From a virus, in the IMG/VR virus record IMGVR_UViG_3300032214_000715, positions 1-64,000 of that record: 64,000 nt of DNA; one strand, 5' to 3'. Numbering within the stretch: the stretch's first letter is position 1; every line of letters starts with the position of its first letter. The notes beneath the pieces were generated by a model. That model was not told the origin of the DNA. It searched no databases and saw only the letters and a program-made list of their open reading frames with translations. The position numbers and the translations under genes were made by a program. Below, in pieces: positions 42,191 to 49,091 of the stretch.

Positions 42191-42321
42191 TTCAGTGATC
42201 TCCTAAATTCTCTGTAAGCATCATATAGCAAGGGAATTACCAGTGACAGGAACATAGCCATAGAACCCAGCAATATAATTATCATGACTAATTGTACCAC
42301 AAAAATAAAAATGCTTTCCAT
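42187..42321 (-). CDS. Very small membrane protein
   Basis: 44 residues: MESIFIFVVQLVMIIILLGS and LLYDAYREFRRSLK. Starts in the stop of the family gene upstream (TAATG). Confidence 0.5.
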   Translation of the reverse strand: MESIFIFVVQLVMIIILLGSMAMFLSLVIPLLYDAYREFRRSLK

Positions 42322-42545
42322 TATTTTACTCCAAAATGTTCCCGAATCGCACCTTCTGCAATTCGCAATCCATCTTCCCATTCATCTTTAGAATTCATAG
42401 ATTCGTTTTGAATTGCTTGAATACATTCCTGAATAATTAGTTCAGCAAACATTTTATGATCGACCAAACGCTGGCTGTCACCACGATACCAGTAATCATG
42501 GACTTCTGAAGCCTGCTCTAATAGTTCTTGGAGTCTTTCGTTCAT
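42321..42545 (-). CDS. NERIKEL/HFGVE family protein
   Basis: 74 residues: MNERLQELLEQASEVHDYW ... MFAELIIQECIQAI ... AIREHFGVK. TTTGGAGTAAAATAATG junction to the next gene. Confidence 0.7.
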   Translation of the reverse strand: MNERLQELLEQASEVHDYWYRGDSQRLVDHKMFAELIIQECIQAIQNESMNSKDEWEDGLRIAEGAIREHFGVK

Positions 42546-42790
42546 AGTCCCAGTACCTTTCGTTCTTGCTCAGTAAGTTTAGCAAGGGCACGTTTACGGA
42601 GTTCACCGTTTTTGTATTCTTCCAGTTCTGTCAGATCATCCAAGATAACAATCTCTCGCTCGTAGATTTCGTCAAACTTGTTTTTGGCTTTCCAAGCATC
42701 CGCAGCTTCCTTAGTTGCCACATAGTACAGATGGTTGTGACGTTCGCCGCCGTCCCACACTTGAATGTCCCAGCATTTGATGATTTTCAT
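42542..42790 (-). CDS. Conserved phage protein (KCWDIQ)
   Basis: 82 residues: MKIIKCWDIQVWDGGERHNH, LYYVATKEAADAWK, EIVILDDLTELEE, RKRALAKLTEQERKVLGL. A familiar conserved accessory protein; role unknown. ATG 42790 overlaps the upstream FGVSE stop. Confidence 0.65.
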   Translation of the reverse strand: MKIIKCWDIQVWDGGERHNHLYYVATKEAADAWKAKNKFDEIYEREIVILDDLTELEEYKNGELRKRALAKLTEQERKVLGL

Positions 42791-43044
42791 TCCGAAACTC
42801 CGAAACGCCACTTGATCATTTGACTGAATGTTAGTTGAGCATTAGTCCAAATCTTACCCTCATTATCGGTCTTTGCCTTTGTTAGATTAACCACGAGGTC
42901 TTTTTCAACAATATCAATACATTCCCTAACAATCAACTCGGCGAACTTTCTTTGTGCTTTAGTAAGGCCAGTGGGATCAAATCCGTTATATTCTGCTGAA
43001 ATGATTCCAGCCTCAACAGCAAGTTCTTTAATTCGTTCGTTCAT
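42787..43044 (-). CDS. NERIKEL/HFGVE family protein
   Basis: 85 residues: MNERIKELAVEAGIIS ... KFAELIVRECIDIVEKD ... MIKWRFGVSE. AGGAGC precedes the ATG; first gene after a sigma70-type promoter. Confidence 0.7.
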   Translation of the reverse strand: MNERIKELAVEAGIISAEYNGFDPTGLTKAQRKFAELIVRECIDIVEKDLVVNLTKAKTDNEGKIWTNAQLTFSQMIKWRFGVSE

Positions 43045-43076
43045 CGTCTGCTCCTGATTTCTAACTTAGTGAATAT

Positions 43077-43105
43077 AGTATAACAGGAAACGAAATTATT
43101 GTCAA
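43077..43105 (-). promoter_or_regulatory. Sigma70-type promoter
   Basis: Minus strand TTGACA (43100-43105) - 17 bp - TATACT (43077-43082). Nearly the same sequence as the promoter at 48257. Confidence 0.78.
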
Positions 43106-43112
43106 GTGCTGG

Positions 43113-43583
43113 TCATTTATTACCCTGGGATACGCTACTAGCAGAACTAGAACTACTTGAACCAGAACCTGACGAAACCAATTGTAGTAGTCTAGCAGTT
43201 CCACTAGCATCGCTTTGTTGAAAGATTGCGACAAGTTTTGATTGTAGTGTTTGACCAGTATTGTCACGCCAACTGACAACCACTTGAATGTTCTTGTGTT
43301 GAGCGTTTGGTTGTGACACTGTATATCTTACACTATAAGTAGCAGATTTTCCCAGTGTGTCGGGCAAAGTTTTTTCACCTACTCCAAGTTCTGGGTCAGT
43401 CCAAGACCGTGTTCGTAGATTTTCAATAACACCTTGAGCAATGAATCCTGCTTCAGATTGTTGTTTAGCCGCTGAACTTGCGGTAAATTGAATACCCTGT
43501 AGTCTAGTCAGAGCCAACAGCCCGCCGCCGATTATGATCGTTGCGATCATAATATCAATTAGTCCTACTCCACGCTGATTCAT
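43113..43583 (-). CDS. Type IV pilin-like (minor pilin/PilV-type) protein
   Basis: 156 residues. Prepilin leader MNQRG followed by VGLIDIMIATIIIGGGLLAL: short basic leader ending in Gly, then the hydrophobic helix with Asp at +5 in place of the usual Glu. NQRGVGLI-x-x-(M/V) is the PilV/GspI-type start. Soluble domain has GFIAQGVIENLRTRSW and VVVSWRDNTGQ, as in minor pilins; Ser-rich tail. Likely host-derived. It could alter host pili or phage adsorption. Embedded in the small-gene array with ATGA coupling. Confidence 0.75.
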   Translation of the reverse strand: MNQRGVGLIDIMIATIIIGGGLLALTRLQGIQFTASSAAKQQSEAGFIAQGVIENLRTRSWTDPELGVGEKTLPDTLGKSATYSVRYTVSQPNAQHKNIQVVVSWRDNTGQTLQSKLVAIFQQSDASGTARLLQLVSSGSGSSSSSSASSVSQGNK

Positions 43584-43774
43584 TCTGAAACTCCGAAATG
43601 TTTTTTAGCAGCATTCCAACCATAGCAGAAGGCTTCCCATTCTGCTTCGTCATACCCTAGTGCTTCATGGTTTCTGGGCCTATCTCTGAGGTCTGCGGTT
43701 TCTTTAACATATTCTTCGAACATGTCTACTTGTTCTTTAGTATCCCATTCCCAACCTGGTTCGCCGTATCCCAT
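43580..43774 (-). CDS. Small protein with family C-terminus only
   Basis: 64 residues: MGYGEPGWEWDTKEQVDMFE, DEAEWEAFCYGWNAAKKHFGVSE. Lacks MNERI and FAELI but has the HFGVSE end, the converse of 41063-41257. End codons GGAGTTTCAGAATGA serve the pilin-like gene. Confidence 0.6.
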   Translation of the reverse strand: MGYGEPGWEWDTKEQVDMFEEYVKETADLRDRPRNHEALGYDEAEWEAFCYGWNAAKKHFGVSE

Positions 43775-44019
43775 CACTTGACTCCGAAATGTTCTTTAAT
43801 CAATTGCGCCGTTTCCCATAGTGGGTCTGCTTCATGATATGAATATTCTTTGCGATTGACAATAGCCAAACATTCCCTAATAATCAAGTTAGCGAATCGT
43901 TGGGCACTGGCTTCACCTTGCCAATATACGGTAGGAGGATTACCATCAAGTGCAGGATCACCATCGTAGTGGCGAGTTCCGTGGGCTTGGCGATATAGTT
44001 CTTTCAATCTTTCGTTCAT
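43774..44019 (-). CDS. NERIKEL/HFGVE family protein
   Basis: 81 residues: MNERLKELYRQAHGTRHYDG ... RFANLIIRECLAIVNRKE ... LIKEHFGVK. ATGA overlap upstream; TTCGGAGT near its end. Confidence 0.7.
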   Translation of the reverse strand: MNERLKELYRQAHGTRHYDGDPALDGNPPTVYWQGEASAQRFANLIIRECLAIVNRKEYSYHEADPLWETAQLIKEHFGVK

Positions 44020-44396
44020 ACTGTCTCCAATTCATCAATTTTTTCGTATGCGACAACCGCTGGTAGTAGTAAAATTGCGGCTGGGTCTTCACTTAGAACT
44101 GCCCATACTCGCAATTTATCACTAGACATATCTAGGTATTTGGCAGCATCATCATATGCGATTAGTGCTAGGATCGCATCCCGAGCCGCATTCCAAACCG
44201 CAGCCCTCGCCGCAGCCCGCCCCGTCAGCGCCAGAGCCGCATCCCAAGCCGCAATCCGAGCCGCATCATAAGCCGCATCATAAGCCGCATCATAAGCCGC
44301 ATCCCAAGCCGCATCCCAAACTTCGGGATGTGATTTTGAAGACTCCAACACGCGATCAATATGTGTCGCATTTGGCAAATGACTCCAGGCGTTCAT
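44016..44396 (-). CDS. Ala-rich (W/Y)DAA repeat protein
   Basis: 126 residues. Residues about 26-60 are tandem W/Y-D-A-A tetrapeptides encoded by a 12-bp DNA repeat, forming a continuous Ala-rich helix; C-terminus DDAAKYLDMSSDKLRVWAVL. Such repeat helices are common in phage accessory genes. GC-rich compared with neighbours. Function unknown. Confidence 0.65.
   Translation of the reverse strand: MNAWSHLPNATHIDRVLESSKSHPEVWDAAWDAAYDAAYDAAYDAARIAAWDAALALTGRAAARAAVWNAARDAILALIAYDDAAKYLDMSSDKLRVWAVLSEDPAAILLLPAVVAYEKIDELETV
44259..44318. repeat. 12-bp tandem repeat in the DAA-repeat gene
   Basis: Units of GCCGCATCATAA, with variants GCCGCATCCCAA, about five in a row; copy number likely variable. 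Confidence 0.8.
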
Positions 44397-44632
44397 TTTA
44401 CAAACCTACCGTCCTCTTCAATGTAAATATCAAAATGTGATTCAATATTGCTGGCAATAGCAAGTCCTGGTCCAGACAGTTTAGGTTTGTCATACTCGTA
44501 TGCGATATTGATACATTCCCTGATCAACAACTCGGCGAACTTTAGTTGAATGCGTTCATAGTAATCTGCACAGTCGGAATCAACTATTTCGTCCTGCGCC
44601 TGTTCGTAAAGTTTTATAATTCGTTCGTTCAT
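44393..44632 (-). CDS. NERIKEL family protein with altered tail
   Basis: 79 residues: MNERIIKLYEQAQDEIVDSD ... KFAELLIRECINIAYEYD ... IESHFDIYIEEDGRFVK. The G-V-E end is replaced by a longer tail. Confidence 0.65.
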   Translation of the reverse strand: MNERIIKLYEQAQDEIVDSDCADYYERIQLKFAELLIRECINIAYEYDKPKLSGPGLAIASNIESHFDIYIEEDGRFVK

Positions 44633-44645
44633 TATCAACTTTCTG

Positions 44646-44978
44646 TTAAGTATTCTCAGTTTGGCACTGCCCGTCTGGACCATAGGTACAAGCATAGACA
44701 GCAGAACTATCAGTTAGTGGCTGCTCAAAGATACGGTAGAAACAATATTGCTCCCCTTCTGTGTCAAAGAAGAACATACTACCATTGACCAACCCTGCCA
44801 TGATATTATAGAACTCATCAGTCTCACCGTAAAGGGCTTTGACTTCTGCCATGATAAACTTCCAAATTTCGTCATCTTCGGGTTTATCGTACTCTAACCC
44901 ATTGCCTACATAAACAGCAGGTTTACCCATTTGCTTCACAGCAAGACTTTGAATTTCATTCCATTGACAAACTTTCAT
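44646..44978 (-). CDS. Hypothetical protein
   Basis: 110 residues: MKVCQWNEIQSLAVKQMGKP, then KFIMAEVKALYGETDEFYN, FDTEGEQYCFYRIFEQ. No family recognised. Starts in the FGVEE stop of the gene upstream. Confidence 0.55.
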   Translation of the reverse strand: MKVCQWNEIQSLAVKQMGKPAVYVGNGLEYDKPEDDEIWKFIMAEVKALYGETDEFYNIMAGLVNGSMFFFDTEGEQYCFYRIFEQPLTDSSAVYACTYGPDGQCQTENT

Positions 44979-45232
44979 TCCTCAACTCCGAAATGTTGTT
45001 TAATGTTATCAATACATTTTTTTACGCCCCTATTATGTGCGTTAGAATGCGTACCGACTGTACCGACAAAATTAACATTACATTGCTCAACACATTCTGC
45101 CACAATGAGTTCGGCGAACTTTTTTCGGTCAAATACTGTCCGGATAGTGCTCAATCCACCAGCATTCATATCAAAGTCGCAAGGCACCTTTACCCAACAT
45201 TGGGATTCAAGTTCTTTAATTCGTTCGTTCAT
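44975..45232 (-). CDS. NERIKEL/HFGVE family protein
   Basis: 85 residues: MNERIKELESQCWVKVPCDF ... KFAELIVAECVEQCN ... NIKQHFGVEE. GGAGTTGAGGAATGA at the end gives both F-G-V-E-E-stop and the next start. Confidence 0.7.
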   Translation of the reverse strand: MNERIKELESQCWVKVPCDFDMNAGGLSTIRTVFDRKKFAELIVAECVEQCNVNFVGTVGTHSNAHNRGVKKCIDNIKQHFGVEE

Positions 45233-45468
45233 ACCATACCCTTTCCAATCTCTGCTGCGCGGATGTGCCAGGCGCACCATGAGGCTCCGACGCCGCGTTC
45301 GAGTCCAGAGTTCCGATGAGCGATCTTGTCGCACTCCTTCGCGCACTGCTCCCGCTCATCAGCCCGGACAAGGGCGGCGAAGCGTTCAAGTTGCCTGTCG
45401 AAATAGACGTCGGTGTGTTTTGCGGAAAACCCAGCCTGCTTGGCAAGTTGTCGAATTTGTTCGTTCAT
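45229..45468 (-). CDS. NERIKEL-type start fused to a conserved phage C-domain
   Basis: 79 residues: MNEQIRQLAKQAGFSAKHTD, then LVRADEREQCAKECDKIAHR and CAWHIRAAEIGKGM, a GC-rich block known from many other phages. Composition changes inside the gene, suggesting a junction near residue 30. Confidence 0.6.
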   Translation of the reverse strand: MNEQIRQLAKQAGFSAKHTDVYFDRQLERFAALVRADEREQCAKECDKIAHRNSGLERGVGASWCAWHIRAAEIGKGMV

Positions 45469-45698
45469 TCCGAAACTCCGAAATGTCTGGCAATATGCTC
45501 TGCGGCGGTTAATTTGGTTTGGGGGTGTGGATAATTTACTGTGACTGCCATACATTCACTGATCAACAACTCGGCAAACTTTTCAAATTCTGAATACGAA
45601 ACAAACCGAGCCATTCCTCTCGGATCGCCATCTAATATAGCCATTCTACCGAAACGTATATTAGCCTGTTCGGCAAGTAGTTTAATTCGTTCGTTCAT
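45465..45698 (-). CDS. NERIKEL/HFGVE family protein
   Basis: 77 residues: MNERIKLLAEQANIRFGR ... EFEKFAELLISECMAVT ... HIARHFGVSE. Its ribosome site comes from the relic at 45695-45740. Confidence 0.7.
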   Translation of the reverse strand: MNERIKLLAEQANIRFGRMAILDGDPRGMARFVSYSEFEKFAELLISECMAVTVNYPHPQTKLTAAEHIARHFGVSE

Positions 45699-45740
45699 TC
45701 TTTAACTCCGAGATGTTGTTTAATCAATCCCCACTTGACG
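45695..45740 (-). pseudogene. Relic of a family C-terminus overlapping the lipoprotein gene
   Basis: Reads VKWGLIKQHLGVKE-stop in a different frame from the lipoprotein, whose stop is at 45720. It matches family ends such as LIKEHFGVK and still carries GGAGTTAAAGAATGA before the next gene. Confidence 0.6.
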
Positions 45741-45959
45741 AGTACAGCCTTTGCCACATTGTTCTTGCCAACTGGTAGAACCTTGACAGTTGGTAAAGTA
45801 GCGAATGATGCCACCGTCACTGAATCGATAGACAGTACAGCCTTCGTGAGTAAACAGTTTATCCACTACAAACTCTTTGCCTACAGCAGTGCTGGTTTCA
45901 GCAGGCTTGCTACAGCCCGCCAACAGGGTGATAGCGAGGATAGTCAATACAGTTTTCAT
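45720..45959 (-). CDS. Small lipoprotein
   Basis: 79 residues. Lipobox LLAGC: signal MKTVLTILAITLLAG, Cys16 lipidated. Mature part: VVDKLFTHEGCTVYRFSDGG and FTNCQGSTSW with four Cys. A similar small lipoprotein is widespread in phages; roles in superinfection exclusion are possible but unproven. Replaces most of a family gene whose tail remains in another frame. Confidence 0.7.
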   Translation of the reverse strand: MKTVLTILAITLLAGCSKPAETSTAVGKEFVVDKLFTHEGCTVYRFSDGGIIRYFTNCQGSTSWQEQCGKGCTRQVGID

Positions 45960-46207
45960 TCTTCAACTCCAAAATGTGTTTTGATCATTGTAGCACAACT
46001 ATCAGCCGTTGCTTTAGTTTTGCGAGCCATTTCACCTGTGTTGGTGATTGTAGCCATATTAGCAACAAACTCACACTTGCCTACGCATTCTGCCACAATC
46101 AACTCAGCGAACTTTTCAAACTGCTGACTATATGAAAAAGTACCATCTTGCTCATAATGAAGTTCAAACCCAGCCTGTTCGGCTAGTTCCTTGATTCGTT
46201 CGTTCAT
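45956..46207 (-). CDS. NERIKEL/HFGVE family protein
   Basis: 83 residues: MNERIKELAEQAGFELHYEQ ... QFEKFAELIVAECVGKCEF ... MIKTHFGVEE. Prototype member. Confidence 0.72.
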   Translation of the reverse strand: MNERIKELAEQAGFELHYEQDGTFSYSQQFEKFAELIVAECVGKCEFVANMATITNTGEMARKTKATADSCATMIKTHFGVEE

Positions 46208-46359
46208 TTTACAAACCTTCCCCAAATGAATTTCAGCGATAGACCATCCATAAATGCCTGCTTGAACGGTGTTAGAGGTGCCCAAATAATGTAGCCAATT
46301 ACAAGACCTTCAAGCCAAGCAATGACAACAAAGATAGCAATGGTTAGATCACTCATCAT
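46204..46359 (-). CDS. Very small membrane protein
   Basis: 51 residues: M(M)SDLTIAIFVVIAWLEGLVIG, then YIIWAPLTPFKQAFMDGLS and FIWGRFVK. I recognise it as a short conserved phage membrane protein. ATGA overlaps at both ends. Confidence 0.6.
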   Translation of the reverse strand: MMSDLTIAIFVVIAWLEGLVIGYIIWAPLTPFKQAFMDGLSLKFIWGRFVK

Positions 46360-46601
46360 TCAACCTCGAACAACAGATGCTCACCTTGACTACGGATGCG
46401 AACAACCTTACGACCTTCGATTCGATAACCAATACCAATAAAAGGTCCACCGCTGGGGTCAACAAACCCTAGATTGTCGTAGTCAATACGCTCTTGACCT
46501 TCTTGACCACCATAACGCCAGTATTGTAGATCACCGATAATGGTGTAAGTGTTGTCACTAATCTTTACGAATTGGTATTCAACACCATTACGATTACGCA
46601 T
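46356..46601 (-). CDS. Small beta-rich conserved phage protein
   Basis: 81 residues: MRNRNGVEYQFVKISDNTYT, QYWRYGGQEG, FVDPSGGPFIGIGYRI. Starts inside the tail of the family gene upstream, using GGAG from its F-G-V-E codons. Function unknown. Confidence 0.6.
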   Translation of the reverse strand: MRNRNGVEYQFVKISDNTYTIIGDLQYWRYGGQEGQERIDYDNLGFVDPSGGPFIGIGYRIEGRKVVRIRSQGEHLLFEVE

Positions 46602-46842
46602 TTTCAACTCCAAATCTTTCTTGAATTTTCGTAACACAGTCTCTACGGAATGCGTCTTCAATTTGATTCCTGTAATCAATGTAACCAGGAGGCAAGTTTT
46701 CTACAATGTGTGTACATTCACGTACAACGTATTTCGCGAATTTCACTAATTCTGCATTAGTGAAGGTCCAACTTTGTAGCGTAGGTTGATCCTTCAACAC
46801 CTCTAACGCAAGGTCAAAAATAATGTCGTTTTCCTTGTCCAT
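46594..46842 (-). CDS. Divergent NERIKEL/HFGVE family protein
   Basis: 82 residues: KFAKYVVRECTHIVENLPPG and KIQERFGVENA retain the middle and end blocks; N-terminus MDKENDIIFDLALEVL differs. First (5'-most) member of the array. Confidence 0.62.
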   Translation of the reverse strand: MDKENDIIFDLALEVLKDQPTLQSWTFTNAELVKFAKYVVRECTHIVENLPPGYIDYRNQIEDAFRRDCVTKIQERFGVENA

Positions 46843-47213
46843 TATACTTCCTTCATTTCATCAACGTGCTTACACTTGTGCCTAAACTGGTAGCCGGGAC
46901 AAGAACAGGACCAACCCTTGCCAAACTTGCTAAGAAAATACTTCTTACCGTTACTACCTGACACTTCGATAACTTGACCTACAGGCTTTTCTACAGACTT
47001 AGGAAAATATACTTCGTCACTCTCACCCTTCTTGGGGAGGACAACAAACTTGCGACCTTTAGAGTCAAAGTTCATGGGCTTGCTGAACTTGATCAGTGCC
47101 TTAGTACCAGTCTTGATATAACCTACCATCTTACGCTTGTCGTCAGTAAGGTAGTAAACGTGATTAGGGACGTAGCTAGCGTCCCATTCTGTGACTTCTT
47201 GAAAGTATTTCAT
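46842..47213 (-). CDS. SWIM-type zinc-finger protein
   Basis: 123 residues: MKYFQEVTEWDASYVPNHVY, KFSKPMNFDSKGRKFVV, then the zinc motif WSCSCPGYQFRHKCKH (C-x-C-x(n)-C-x-H). Likely nucleic-acid or protein binding. Start 47213 chosen; upstream in-frame ATGs lie within the next gene. Confidence 0.7.
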   Translation of the reverse strand: MKYFQEVTEWDASYVPNHVYYLTDDKRKMVGYIKTGTKALIKFSKPMNFDSKGRKFVVLPKKGESDEVYFPKSVEKPVGQVIEVSGSNGKKYFLSKFGKGWSCSCPGYQFRHKCKHVDEMKEV

Positions 47214-47214
47214 C

Positions 47215-47628
47215 TCACGCAGCCTTCTTAAAGTAGTCGAAGGGCAGACCGTTCTTGTAGCAGAGGAACTCATCATCCCCGTCCGTGCCGTCTGCCTCGT
47301 GAATCCAACGCAGTGCGGTCTCGCGAGTCTTTGCCCCCAATGCGATCATCTCTCCAATCCGTGCTTCGAAGTCCACAGCCGCAGCCTTCTCATTCTCACG
47401 GCGCCGTGCCTCCTCGCGCTCAATCACAGTGCCCAAGTAGGTGATCTCACGCTGGAAATCCTCTGCGGTGAAGTGTGACACCTCCTGCCCGCGTGGACGG
47501 AAACCAAACGCATCCTTGTAGGCATCCCACCAGATGGTGTGAAGCTGCTCAACATCGCTCATCTGCTCCCAAGAAGGGAACTCTTCGGTTTGAGTGGCCA
47601 GGGCTTGGGACAGTGTGACTTGAGACAT
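47215..47628 (-). CDS. Conserved phage hypothetical, GC-rich
   Basis: 137 residues. VEQLHTIWWDAYKDAFGFRP, helical EREEARRRENEKAAAVDFEA, ETALRWIHEADGTDGDDEF. Markedly higher GC than its neighbours. GGAG precedes the ATG. Function unknown; recent acquisition likely. Confidence 0.6.
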   Translation of the reverse strand: MSQVTLSQALATQTEEFPSWEQMSDVEQLHTIWWDAYKDAFGFRPRGQEVSHFTAEDFQREITYLGTVIEREEARRRENEKAAAVDFEARIGEMIALGAKTRETALRWIHEADGTDGDDEFLCYKNGLPFDYFKKAA

Positions 47629-47657
47629 TTCTTACTCCGTTTTCTGACTATGAATAC

Positions 47658-47686
47658 AGTATATCAAATACCGTATTATTTGTCAA
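47658..47686 (-). promoter_or_regulatory. Sigma70-type promoter
   Basis: Minus strand TTGACA (47681-47686) - 17 bp - TATACT (47658-47663). Confidence 0.78.
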
Positions 47687-47694
47687 ATTTTGGT

Positions 47695-47937
47695 TCAGTA
47701 TTCTGCTACAAGTTCACCATTGGTGTTTTCAGAGACAAATACCTTACAGTAGGTCAATCCCTGCCCGGCAAGATCAATATCTTGATAACCAATTTGATAG
47801 CAGAAATGACCACTATTTGTGATTCCTAGAAATTCACTTCTGATAACATGATCATTAGCGTAGCGTTTACGCAACAGTGATTCCAGTGTAATAGTATCAA
47901 TCCAAGCGCCTTTGCGTATAGATTCTGCGGAAATCAT
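47695..47937 (-). CDS. Hypothetical protein
   Basis: 80 residues, AGGAGA before the ATG. SEFLGITNSGHFCYQIGYQD with beta character. No family recognised. Confidence 0.6.
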   Translation of the reverse strand: MISAESIRKGAWIDTITLESLLRKRYANDHVIRSEFLGITNSGHFCYQIGYQDIDLAGQGLTYCKVFVSENTNGELVAEY

Positions 47938-47951
47938 AAAACTCTCCTAAA

Positions 47952-48224
47952 TCAGTGAAGATCAATCTGAACTTGACGAAACCCAGCTACATCCTTGACT
48001 AGTCCAGTGGGGATAGGCTTACTCTGACTCTTAGCCATGTAACGATCATACGCCAATCGCTCAAGTGCGGTCCATACGGCCACTCGGGCATCACGTGTAG
48101 CGAACAGATCCGACATTTGCTGAATGGTAATCGTCATACCAACTTCTTCACCGCTGTTGGCAGTCAGAATGAAACGAAACTTTTGTGAATTCTTGAAACC
48201 GTCAACAATAGTCTTAGTACGCAT
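47952..48224 (-). CDS. Hypothetical protein
   Basis: 90 residues, CAGGAGC before the ATG, first gene behind a strong promoter. MTITIQQMSDLFATRDARVA ... ALERLAYDRYM. No family recognised. Confidence 0.6.
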   Translation of the reverse strand: MRTKTIVDGFKNSQKFRFILTANSGEEVGMTITIQQMSDLFATRDARVAVWTALERLAYDRYMAKSQSKPIPTGLVKDVAGFRQVQIDLH

Positions 48225-48256
48225 TTGTCGCTCCTGTTTTCTAACTCAGTGAATGC

Positions 48257-48285
48257 AGTATATCAGGAAACGAATTTATTGTCAA
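48257..48285 (-). promoter_or_regulatory. Sigma70-type promoter
   Basis: Minus strand TTGACA (48280-48285) - 17 bp - TATACT (48257-48262). Confidence 0.78.
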
Positions 48286-49037
48286 ACTATTTGTAACTCT
48301 TTTGATAAGTCTGGAATATCAAAAATCCATTGTTCAAGCATGTATTCGCTATAGTAGTCAAATGGCATGTAAAAGTAGCCCGCATCGCCCCAGTTTTTCC
48401 CAAAACTGTTCTCAACGATAAACACTTTTTTGGAACTGTCGTATCCAACTAATAACACCGCGTGACCTTCTGATGATCCTACATCTTCGGTTATTATTGA
48501 ACGCTCTTCGGTCAAATCGTAAAATGATTCAAAAACTTCAATGCCAGAAACAACAGGATAATAATTATTTATGGCATCTATTGCGTCCGCGATACTGACC
48601 AATCGTTCATATTTAGTAATTTGTCTATGTTTTGCCTCAGCGTATGCTTCATCGCTTGGTTTAGCAAACAAATTGTTTAATGTATATGGCCAAATAGATT
48701 CTTTACACACTCCGTATGTTTTTAAGCCACGCAGACCACTTTTGATGCTGGCCCCACTGTCCCAAGTTACAGTGTCTTCGTATATTCGTGCGTTGTAATA
48801 TACAAACATTCTACTAAGTTCGGTATAGTGTTCTGGATATAAACGTTGAGTCATTAATTCATACGCACTCACCAACGCATTTCCGGTACAACTGCCAACT
48901 TGTTGTTGATTCTCAATCAACATTCCCCATTGACGCAAATCAATCGCATCGGCGGATTGTTTTCCAGAATTAGAATATATGTAATTGTTAATATCCGGAT
49001 CGCTGCTCTTGTATCTTGAAGTTTTTAAAATATTCAT
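48282..49037 (-). CDS. Papain-like (C1 family) cysteine peptidase
   Basis: 251 residues. Catalytic set intact: Q46 and C50 (QQQVGSCTGNAL), H192 (EGHAVLLVGYD), N210 (VENSFGKNWGDAGYFY). No signal peptide or long pro-segment. C1-like peptidases occur in some large phages; targets could be host or virion proteins. It lies before the fibre-like region, so virion maturation is possible (inference). Confidence 0.88.
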   Translation of the reverse strand: MNILKTSRYKSSDPDINNYIYSNSGKQSADAIDLRQWGMLIENQQQVGSCTGNALVSAYELMTQRLYPEHYTELSRMFVYYNARIYEDTVTWDSGASIKSGLRGLKTYGVCKESIWPYTLNNLFAKPSDEAYAEAKHRQITKYERLVSIADAIDAINNYYPVVSGIEVFESFYDLTEERSIITEDVGSSEGHAVLLVGYDSSKKVFIVENSFGKNWGDAGYFYMPFDYYSEYMLEQWIFDIPDLSKELQIV

Positions 49038-49091
49038 CGGTCACTCGCTCTCTATGCTACTTGAATGTGAAAGATATGACATGTTGTCTTC

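Noticed and set aside
44259-44318. CRISPR-like short repeats
   Set aside because: 12-bp in-frame coding repeats (DAA) without spacers.
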